A DNA stretch of 64,000 nucleotides, taken from contig NC_030681.2 in assembly GCF_000004195.4 (NCBI RefSeq), positions 2,654,723 to 2,718,722 on the forward strand, read 5' to 3'. Below the pieces are notes generated by a model. The model had not been told where the DNA came from, ran no database searches, and saw only the letters and a list, made by a program, of their open reading frames with translations. The stretch comes from Xenopus tropicalis (Eukaryota; Chordata; Amphibia; Anura; Pipidae). A program made the position numbers and the translations under genes. Below, piece after piece: positions 12,150-21,800 of this stretch. Position 1 is the stretch's first letter. Each line of letters opens with the position of its first letter.

Positions 12150-13032
12150 CCTTACAGGTTCTGTCTCCTTAGCGCTTCAACCAGGTTCTGTCTCCTTAGC
12201 TCTTCAACCAGGTTCTGTCTCCTTAGCTCTTCAACCAGGTTCTGTCTCCTTAGCTCTTCAACCAGGTTCTGTCTCCTTAGCTCTTCAACCAGGTTCTGTC
12301 TCCTTAGCTCTTCAACCAGGTTCTGTCTCCTTAGCTCTTCAACCAGGTTCTGTCTCCTTAGCTCTTCAACCAGGTTCTGTCTCCTTAGCTCTTCAACCAG
12401 GTTCTGTCTCCTTAGCTCTTCAACCAGGTTCTGTCTCCTTAGCTCTTCAACCAGGTTCTGTCTCCTTAGCTCTTCAACCAGGTTCTGTCTCCTTAGCGCT
12501 TCAACCAGGTTCTGTCTCCTTAGCGCTTCAACCAGGTTCTGTCTCCTTAGCGCTTCAACCAGGTTCTGTCTCCTTAGCTCTTCAACCAGGTTCTGTCTCC
12601 TTATAGCTTCAACCAGGTTCTGTCTCCTTAGACCTTCAACCAGGTTCTGTCTCCTTAGCTCTTCAACCAGGTTCTGTCTCCTTAGCGCTTCAACCAGGTT
12701 CTGTCTCCTTAGCGCTTCAACCAGGTTCTGTCTCCTTAGCGCTTCAACCAGGTTCTGTCTCCTTAGCTCTTCAACCAGGTTCTGTCTCCTTAGCGCTTCA
12801 ACCAGGTTCTGTCTCCTTAGCGCTTCAACCAGGTTCTGTCTCCTTAGCTCTTCAACCAGGTTCTGTCTCCTTAGCGCTTCAACCAGGTTCTGTCTCCTTA
12901 GCGCTTCAACCAGGTTCTGTCTCCTTAGCGCTTCAACCAGGTTCTGTCTCCTTAGCTCTTCAACCAGGTTCTGTCTCCTTAGCTCTTCAACCAGGTTCTG
13001 TCTACTTAGCGCTCCGACCAGGTTCTGTAAGT
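12150..13032. repeat. Minisatellite, 27-bp unit
   Basis: About 33 copies of accaggttctgtctccttag. Two unit types alternate, with ctcttca or cgcttca. A single extra copy lies to the left at about 11,850-11,870, on the other side of the LTR-like segment. Because 27 is divisible by three and the unit has no stop, both strands are open; the - strand reads a nine-residue LVEELRRQN-type repeat over 295 codons. I treat that as a by-product. Confidence 0.95.
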
Positions 13033-13504
13033 CTTTCAAACACTTCAGTTTCTCAAAAGATTTTCAAGGTGCATTATGGGAACCTCGAGACCATTTTTCT
13101 GGAGTTTTCTCGACAAGAAAATTCAAGCAAGTATTTCTTACATCTTTTGCTAAATCTGCTCTAGAACGTCATGAACGTTTTTTGAGACTTTTTGTGGGTT
13201 CAGGCGCATTTGATTTTCGCCCAAATTCTGCAATTATGGAATCAGTGAATCTAAAGGACATTTGCTGCGGCTCCTTCATGTTCTGGGACAGCGCAGGTTG
13301 GGGGTGGGGCTCTTTGTTATCTCCCCCCAGCCATTTGGGAAGCGCAGGGGCATTAAATGGTCCCGGGGCAAGTAATAGAGCCCCTCTTTATTGTTTGCTC
13401 AGGTTAAACACATGTATAGCCTGGGAGTCGGAGGTCAGACCTCATCCTGAGACTGTGACTTTATTAACTCTTCATTCTCCGTCCCAGGGAGACATAGACC
13501 AGAC
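13033..13504. other. Single-copy sequence, no gene recognised
   Basis: The first 220 bases are less G+C-rich than their surroundings and might belong to the same element as the LTR-like fragment. A short + strand frame here has no domain I recognise. Confidence 0.4.
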
Positions 13505-16005
13505 ACTGATCCCCCCCATTATAAGCAGCAGTCCTGCCCTGCTTTATGGCTGAGATTCTAGCTATCTGTATAACAGAGCATTCTGTCACAGTGGCACAGA
13601 TCCTATCTGATCCCCCCATTGTAAGCAGCAGTCCTGCCCTGCTTTATGGCTGAGATTCTAGCTATCTGTATAACAGAGCATTCTGTCACAGTGGCACAGA
13701 TCCTATCTGATCCCCCCATTGTAAGCAGCAGTCCTGCCCTGCTTTATGGCTGAGATTCTAGCTATCTGTATAACAGAGCATTCTGTCACAGTGGCACAGA
13801 TCCTATCTGATCCCCCCATTGTAAGCAGCAGTCCTGCCCTGCTTTATGGCTGAGATTCTAGCTATCTGTATAACAGAGCATTCTGTCACAGTGGCACAGA
13901 TCCTATCTGATCCCCCCATTGTAAGCAGCAGTCCTGCCCTGCTTTATGGCTGAGATTCTAGCTATCTGTATAACAGAGCATTCTGTCACAGTGGCACAGA
14001 TCCTATCTGATCCCCCCCATTGTAAGCAGCAGTCCTGCCCTGCTTTATGGCTGAGATTCTAGCTATCTGTATAACAGAGCATTCTGTCACAGTGGCACAG
14101 ATCCTTTCTGATCCCCCCATTGTAAGCAGCAGTCCTGCCCTGCTTTATGGCTGAGATTCTAGCTATCTGTATAACAGAGCATTCTGTCACAGTGGCACAG
14201 ATCCTATCTGATCCCCCCCCATTGTAAGCAGCAGTCCTGCCCTGCTTTATGGCTGAGATTCTAGCTATCTGTATAACAGAGCATTCTGTCACAGTGGCAC
14301 AGATCCTATCTGATCCCCCCATTGTAAGCAGCAGTCCTGCCCTGCTTTATGGCTGAGATTCTAGCTATCTGTATAACAGAGCATTCTGTCACAGTGGCGC
14401 AGATCCTATCTGATCCCCCCATTGTAAGCAGCAGTCCTGCCCTGCTTTATGGCTGAGATTCTAGCTATCTGTATAACAGAGCATTCTGTCACAGTGGCAC
14501 AGATCCTATCTGATCCCCCCATTGTAAGCAGCAGTCCTGCCCTGCTTTATGGCTGAGATTCTAGCTATCTGTATAACAGAGCATTCTGTCACAGTGGCAC
14601 AGATCCTATCTGATCCCCCATTGTAAGCAGCAGTCCTGCCCTGCTTTATGGCTGAGATTCTAGCTATCTGTATAACAGAGCATTCTGTCACAGTGGCACA
14701 GATCCTATCTGATCCCCCCATTATAAGCAGCAGTCCTGCCCTGCTTTATGGCTGAGATTCTAGCTATCTGTATAACAGAGCATTCTGTCACAGTGGCACA
14801 GATCCTATCTGATCCCCCCCCCCCCATTGTAAGCAGCAGTCCTGCCCTGCTTTATGGCTGAGATTCTAGCTATCTGTATAACAGAGCATTCTGTCACAGT
14901 GGCACAGATCCTATCTGATCCCCCCCCCCCATTGTAAGCAGCAGTCCTGCCCTGCTTTATGGCTGAGATTCTAGCTATCTGTATAACAGAGCATTCTGTC
15001 ACAGTGGCACAGATCCTATCTGATCCCCCCATTATAAGCAGCAGTCCTGCCCTGCTTTATGGCTGAGATTCTAGCTATCTGTATAACAGAGCATTCTGTC
15101 ACAGTGGCACAGATCCTATCTGATCCCCCCCCCATTGTAAGCAGCAGTCCTGCCCTGCTTTATGGCTGAGATTCTAGCTATCTGTATAACAGAGCATTCT
15201 GTCACAGTGGCACAGATCCTATCTGATCCCCCCCCCATTGTAAGCAGCAGTCCTGCCCTGCTTTATGGCTGAGATTCTAGCTATCTGTATAACAGAGCAT
15301 TCTGTCACAGTGGCACAGATCCTATCTGATCCCCCCATTGTAAGCAGCAGTCCTGCCCTGCTTTATGGCTGAGATTCTAGCTATCTGTATAACAGAGCAT
15401 TCTGTCACAGTGGCACAGATCCTATCTGATCCCCCCATTGTAAGCAGCAGTCCTGCCCTGCTTTATGGCTGAGATTCTAGCTATCTGTATAACAGAGCAT
15501 TCTGTCACAGTGGCACAGATCCTATCTGATCCCCCCATTGTAAGCAGCAGTCCTGCCCTGCTTTATGGCTGAGATTCTAGCTATCTGTATAACAGAGCAT
15601 TCTGTCACAGTGGCACAGATCCTATCTGATCCCCCCATTGTAAGCAGCAGTCCTGCCCTGCTTTATGGCTGAGATTCTAGCTATCTGTATAACAGAGCAT
15701 TCTGTCACAGTGGCACAGATCCTATCTGATCCCCCCATTGTAAGCAGCAGTCCTGCCCTGCTTTATGGCTGAGATTCTAGCTATCTGTATAACAGAGCAT
15801 TCTGTCACAGTGGCACAGATCCTATCTGATCCCCCCATTGTAAGCAGCAGTCCTGCCCTGCTTTATGGCTGAGATTCTAGCTATCTGTATAACAGAGCAT
15901 TCTGTCACAGTGGCACAGATCCTATCTGATCCCCCCATTGTAAGCAGCAGTCCTGCCCTGCTTTATGGCTGAGATTCTAGCTATCTGTATAACAGAGCAT
16001 TCTGT
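13505..16005. repeat. Satellite-like array, ~100-bp unit, right copy
   Basis: About 25 copies of the same unit as at 3,580-5,908, in the same orientation, including gagattctagctatctgtat. Most units keep tctgat before the C-run, whereas many left-array units lack it. Flanking sequences differ between the two arrays. Confidence 0.97.
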
Positions 16006-16397
16006 CCTGCCCTACAGTCGGGGGCCAATGTTCTGACAGAACCGGCAGTGACACAAGTAAAATATCCAGAGAACTTTCTATGTTTGAACAGGACACTGAG
16101 AAAAAGTGTAATTTGGGAACGCTGTTAATTAATTCATTAGGCTCTCGCTGGTTACAGCTCTCCCTGCTCATCAATTATAAAAGCTCCTGCTTGACGAGCC
16201 CATTGAATAATCTCCCACCTGTGCAGGGTCTCTCCTTACACCCCCAGTCCATCAATGTTTCATGGGGAGCAGCTGCCATTGTGTCCCAGCCCTGAGCTCA
16301 CCTTCTCTCCCGGCCCCCCCGGCACTGGGCCCCTTCCCTGCCAGAGACCTCTCTTCCCCATATAATAGTCTGGGTAGGGGAATAGTTATAGGGACAA
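16006..16397. promoter_or_regulatory. Single-copy AT-rich block, possible regulatory element
   Basis: The block 16,080-16,215 holds clustered homeodomain-type sites (ttaattaattcatta and atcaattataaa) in non-repetitive sequence between two arrays. This is only suggestive; no cross-species comparison could be made. Confidence 0.25.
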
Positions 16398-16830
16398 CTG
16401 TTTGGCCTTACTCCCCCCCATCCTCCCCCCTTCTATATTTCCCCTCTCCCCCCATTTGTCTCTCTACTCCCCGAACCCCCTTTCCCTTCCCCTCTCTCCT
16501 TCTGTCTCTCATCCCCTCTCCTTTCCTTTTCTATTCCCCCCCCCCAACTGTTTGGCCTTACTCCCCCCCATCCTCCCTCTTCTCCCCCCTTCTATATTTC
16601 CCCTCTCCCCCCATTTGTCTCTCTACTCCCCGAACCCCCTTTCCCTTCCCCTCTCTCCTTCTGTCTCTCATCCCCTCTCCTTTCCTTTTCTATTCCCCCC
16701 CCCCCCAACTGTTTGGCCTTACTCCCCCCATCCTCCCTCTTCTCCCCCCTTCTATATTTCCCCTCTCCCCCCATTTGTCTCTCTACTCCCCGAACCCCCT
16801 TTCCCTTCTCTCTCTCATCCCCTCTATTCT
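16398..16830. repeat. Three copies of a ~150-bp pyrimidine tract
   Basis: Three tandem copies begin with aactgtttggccttactccc at about 16,398, 16,546 and 16,707, the third slightly shortened. The + strand is nearly pure C/T, a type of sequence able to form triplex DNA. Confidence 0.9.
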
Positions 16831-17531
16831 CCCCAATTCCCTTCTCTCCGCTCCCTGGTACCCAGCAGTACGTATAGAGAGGCATATTGGGCGCCATTAT
16901 TGCCCCTGGATGGCAGTGCCACCGCCCGTTGCCCACAGAGCTAACAGCTCATACTAAATAAGCCGATGTCGGATGGAGATGAAGGTGCAGCCGCGCAGTT
17001 TAGGGGAAACTGGAGGACGTTTATAGAGTCACGGGACCCCCGTCTCCCCCTTCAATGAGCTCAGTAAAACAGACAGACGGCCCCTGATGGATTCTTTCCA
17101 TGGTTTATTTGGATTCCACTCATTCAAGTGTTTCACCCAAGTGCTCCGGGGTTAAGTCCTGGAACCCCCCCAGCACCTTTTATCCTCGGCGGCCATCTTG
17201 TGAGGAGCTGGTAATGACTTTTACGGACTGCGGAGGAGCAGCTGTTCCGGGGGGGCTTTTTATACAGAGCTCGGAGCTACTTTAGTGCATTTCAATAATT
17301 GGGGGGAAAATAAAAGACTTTTATAAATAAAAGAAAGCCATTGGGTATCAGTCATTGAAACAACCAATCCCAATCCGGAAATGGCGACTCCATCAAATCC
17401 CATTCAGGTATATTTCCCTGGCTCCGCCTTTCAAGTATTTTGCTTAAAAAAAATCAGTCTCTTGAATTTTTGGCTTTTGGCCAGTTTAGGAGTTTGGAAT
17501 AAATTTCATGAAATTCCACTTGGGCCCACGG
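16831..17531. other. Single-copy sequence, no gene confirmed
   Basis: A YY1-type motif (ggccatcttg) lies at about 17,191-17,200. Read on the - strand it contains ATG GCC GCC GAG, a plausible start context, followed by AAAAG and a GT. No downstream exon supports a gene. Confidence 0.4.
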
Positions 17532-17968
17532 CACCGGGCTGGGGAGCGGAACCTCGGGCTGGGGAGCGGAACCTCGGGCTGGGGCGCGGAACCTCGGGCT
17601 GGGGCGCGGAACCTCGGGCTGGGGCGCGGAACCTCGGGCTGGGGCGCGGAACCTCGGGCTGGGGCGCGGAACCTCGGGCTGGGGCGCGGAACCTCGGGCT
17701 GGGGCGCGGAACCTCGGGCTGGGGAGCGGAACCTCGGGCTGGGGAGCGGAACCTCGGGCTGGGGAGCGGAACCTCGGGCTGGGGCGCGGAACCTCGGGCT
17801 GGGGCGCGGAACCTCGGGCTGGGGCGCGGAACCTCGGGCTGGGGAGCGGAACCTCGGGCTGGGGCGCGGAACCTTGGGCTGGGGCGCAGAACCTTGGGCT
17901 GGGGAGCGGAACCTTGGGCTGGGGCGCAGAACCTTGGGCTGGGGAGCAGAACCTCGGGCTGGGGGCCC
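17532..17968. repeat. Minisatellite, 20-bp unit
   Basis: About 22 copies of gcgcggaacctcgggctggg or the gagcgg variant. The last five copies carry accttggg instead of acctcggg and gcagaacc variants. Confidence 0.97.
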
Positions 17969-18723
17969 ACTTCCAATTCTCCTCACTTCATTCTCCTGAT
18001 CATTTCTCTGTACATATTATCTCTCCTTCCTTCTGTTCTTCTCTTTGTTCTCATGTAGAAATGAGCAATGGCCATGGAGTAGGCATACGAGGCATATGAT
18101 TGGGTGAGCAGGAGGGCCCGCCGGGAGTTTTCCTAGTATCCTGGTGGGTCAGTCCAACACTGATTGGATCCTTGTCAGAACTCCCAGAATCCTCAGTGAG
18201 GCGCAGACACAATGCAGTCGTACATCAAAATCACCGACTCGAGGGGAACCTTAAAGGCACAGTACAGCATTTCTCTGTGACATGGCCCCGCCCCCTGGCA
18301 TTCCCAGGCCAACGTATATAGAAAGGAGCATACAAAAGGTTTATTTAAGGTGCTCCTGTGGGTGAGTGTCTGGGGGCCCAAACCTCCCTGCACCCTTCAG
18401 GTCTCCATTAGACTTCAAAGCGCACTCCCCCCCCCCCACAGCTCCATGGGATGTATCCGCTCAATGCTTTATATTAAGGAAAATATTGAATTTGTGCCAA
18501 TGACAAACAGAACGTGCAGGACTGAGGGAGAACAAGCCCAGGCACCTCTGCCGCTCCATTAACCCCTGCGGGGGTGTCTGCGTAACTGTGTGTGGGGAGG
18601 GGGGGGAGCAGGGAAGCGTCTCTCCTGGCTGTGCAAGGGTTAAACAAATGATGCTTTCATTCGTTACCTTTCTGGGCAGGGCCCTTCCTCCCTTGTTCCT
18701 TTCCAGATACATATATATCGGTG
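17969..18723. other. Single-copy sequence, no gene recognised
   Basis: I see no splice-bounded open frame. A short C-run lies at 18,428-18,438 and a G-run near 18,600. Confidence 0.5.
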
Positions 18724-18790
18724 TTAGTGATGTGCGGGGCGGCCCAAAACTGCTTTATGGGGGTCCGGGCTGCGCCACTTCCGCCTGCAG
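18724..18790 (-). mobile_element. Fragment of a dispersed Xenopus repeat end
   Basis: The start reads tagtgatgtgcggggcggcc. Its reverse complement resembles ccgcacatcactaatt at 45,669-45,684, so the two look like ends of one repeat family in opposite orientation. It sits directly at the left border of the 9-kb array. Confidence 0.45.
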
Positions 18791-18809
18791 ATATTGATAT
18801 CTATAGACT

Positions 18810-21800
18810 TAATGTTGGGCAGTGCCAGGCAGTGAGTAGTGCTGGGTAGTGTTGGGCAGTGCCAGGCAGTGAGTAGTGCTGGGTAGTGCTGGGCAGTGCC
18901 AGGCAGTGAGTAGTGCTGGGTAGTGTTGGGCAGTGCCAGGCAGTGGGCAGTGTTGGGCAGTGCCAGGCAGTGAGTAGTGCTGGGTAGTGTTGGGCAGTGC
19001 CAGGCAGTGCCAGGCAGTGGGCAGTGTTTGGCAGTGCCAGGCAGTGAGTAGTGTTGGGCAGTGCCAGGCAGTGAGTAGTGCTGGGTAGTGTTGGGCAGTG
19101 CCAGGCAGTGAGTAGTGCTGGGTAGTGTTGGACAATGCCAGGCAGTGAGTAGTGCTGGGTAGTGTTGGGCAGTGAGTAGTGCTGGGTAGTGTTGGGCAGT
19201 GCCAGGCAGTGTGGGTGTTGTTTGGCAGTGCCAGGCAGTGAGTAGTGCTGGGTAGTGTTGGGCAGTAAGTAGTGCTGGGTAGTGTTGGGCAGTAAGTAGT
19301 GCTGGGTAGTGTTGGGCAGTGCCAGGCAGTGTGAGTGTTGTTTGGCAGTGCAAGGCAGTGAGTAGTGTTGGGCAGTGCCAGGCAGTGAGTAGTGCTGGGC
19401 AGTGCCAGGCAGTGAGTAGTGTTGGGCAGTGCCAGGCAGTGAGTAGTGCTGGGTAGTGCTGGGTAGTGTTGGGCAGTGCCAGGCAGTGAGTAGTGCTGGG
19501 CAGTGCCAGGCAGTGTGAGTGTTGTTTGGCAGTGCCAGGCAGTGAGTAGTGCTGGGTAGTGTTGGGCAGTGCCAGGCAGTGTGAGTGTTGTTTGGCAGTG
19601 CAAGGCAGTGAGTAGTGTTGGGCAGTGCCAGGCAGTGAGTAGTGCTGGGCAGTGCCAGGCAGTGAGTAGTGTTGGGCAGTGAGTAGTGCTGGGTAGTGCT
19701 GGGTAGTGTTGGGCAGTGCCAGGCAGTGAGTAGTGCTGGGCAGTGCCAGGCAGTGTGAGTGTTGTTTGGCAGTGCCAGGCAGTGAGTAGTGCTGGGTAGT
19801 GTTGGGCAGTGAGTAGTGCTGGGTAGTGTTGGGCAGTGCCAGGCAGTGAGTAGTGCTGGGTAGTGTTGGGCAGTGCCAGGCAGTGAGTAGTGCTGGGTAG
19901 TGTTGGGCAGTGCCAGGCAGTGAGTAGTGCTGGGTAGTGTTGGGCAGTGCCAGGCAGTGAGTAGTGCTGGGTAGTGTTGGGCAGTGCCAGGCAGTGTGAG
20001 TGTTGTTTGGCAGTGCCAGGCAGTGAGTAGTGCTGGGTAGTGTTGGGCAGGGTAGGGCAGTGAGTAGTGCTGGGTAGTGTTGGGCAGTGAGTAGTGCTGG
20101 GTAGTGTTGGGCAGTGCCAGGCAGTGTGAGTGTTGTTTGGCAGTGCCAGGCAGTGAGTAGTGCTGGGTAGTGTTGGGCAGTGCCAGGCAGTGTGAGTGTT
20201 GTTTGGCAGTGCCAGGCAGTGAGTAGTGCTGGGTAGTGTTGGGCAGTGCCAGGCAGTGAGTAGTGCTGGGTAGTGTTGGGCAGTGCCAGGCAGTGTGAGT
20301 GTTGTTTGGCAGTGCCAGGCAGTGAGTAGTGCTGGGTAGTGTTGGGCAGTGCCAGGCAGTGAGTAGTGCTGGGTAGTGTTGGGCAGTGCCAGGCAGTGAG
20401 TAGTGCTGGGTAGTTGGGCAGTGCCAGGCAGTGAGTAGTGCTGGGTAGTGTTGGGCAGTGCCAGGCAGTGTGAGTGTTGTTTGGCAGTGCCAGGCAGTGA
20501 GTAGTGCTGGGTAGTGTTGGGCAGGGTAGGGCAGTGAGTAGTGCTGGGTAGTGTTGGGCAGTGAGTAGTGCTGGGTAGTGTTGGGCAGTGCCAGGCAGTG
20601 TGAGTGTTGTTTGGCAGTGCCAGGCAGTGAGTAGTGCTGGGTAGTGTTGGGCAGTGCCAGGCAGTGTGAGTGTTGTTTGGCAGTGCCAGGCAGTGAGTAG
20701 TGCTGGGTTGTGTTGGGCAGTGCCAGGCAGTGAGTAGTGCTGGGTAGTGTTGGGCAGTGCCAGGCAGTGTGAGTGTTGTTTGGCAGTGCCAGGCAGTGAG
20801 TAGTGCTGGGTAGTGTTGGGCAGTGCCAGGCAGTGAGTAGTGTTGGGCCGTGCCAGGCAGTTAGTGCTGGGTAGTGTTGGGCAGTGCCAGGCAGTGAGTA
20901 GTGCTGGGTAGTGTTGGGCAGTGCCAGGCAGTGAGTAGTGCTGGGTAGTGTTGGGCAGTGCCAGGCAGTGAGTAGTGCTGGGTAGTGTTGGGCAGTGCCA
21001 GGCAGTGAGTAGTGCTGGGTAGTGTTGGACAATGCCAGGAAGTGAGTAGTGCTGGGTAGTGTTGGGCAGTGAGTAGTGCTGGGCAGTGCCAGGCAGTGTG
21101 GGTGTTGTTTGGCAGTGCCAGGCAGTGAGTAGTGCTGGGTAGTGTTGGGCAGTGAGTAGTGCTGGGTAGAGTTGGGCAGTGCCAGGCAGTGTGAGTGTTG
21201 TTTGGCAGTGCCAGGCAGTGAGTAGTGCTGGGTAGTTTTGGGCAGTGCCAGGCAGTGAGTAGGGCTGGGTAGTGCCAGGCAGTGGGCAGTGCCAGGCAGT
21301 GAGTAGTGCTGGGTAGTGTTGGGCAGTGCCAGGCAGTGGGCAGTGTTGGGCAGTGCCAGGCAGTAAGTAGTGCTGGGTAGTGTTGGGCAGTGCCAGGCAG
21401 TGAGTAGTGCTGGGTAGTGTTGGGCAGTGCCAGGCAGTGAGTAGTGCTGGGTAGTGTTGGACAATGCCAGGCAGTGAGTAGTGCTGGGTAGTGTTGGGCA
21501 GTGAGTAGTGCTGGGTAGTGTTGGGCAGTGCCAGGCAGTGTGGGTGTTGTTTGGCAGTGCCAGGCAGTGAGTAGTGCTGGGGTAGTGTTGGGCAGTGAGT
21601 AGTGCTGGGTAGTGTTGGGCAGTGCCAGGCAGTGTGAGTGTTGTTTGGCAGTGCCAGGCAGTGAGTAGTGCTGGGTAGTTTTGGGCAGTGCCAGGCAGTG
21701 AGTAGGGCTGGGTAGTGCCAGGCAGTGGGCAGTGCCAGGCAGTGAGTAGTGCTGGGTAGTGTTGGGCAGTGCCAGGCAGTGGGCAGTGTTGGGCAGTGCC

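Noticed and set aside
12152..13039. 295-codon - strand frame with an LVEELRRQN-type repeat that looks like a helical protein
   Set aside because: A 27-bp stop-free unit makes both strands open. The repeat is nine residues, not a heptad, and the ends are not gene-like.
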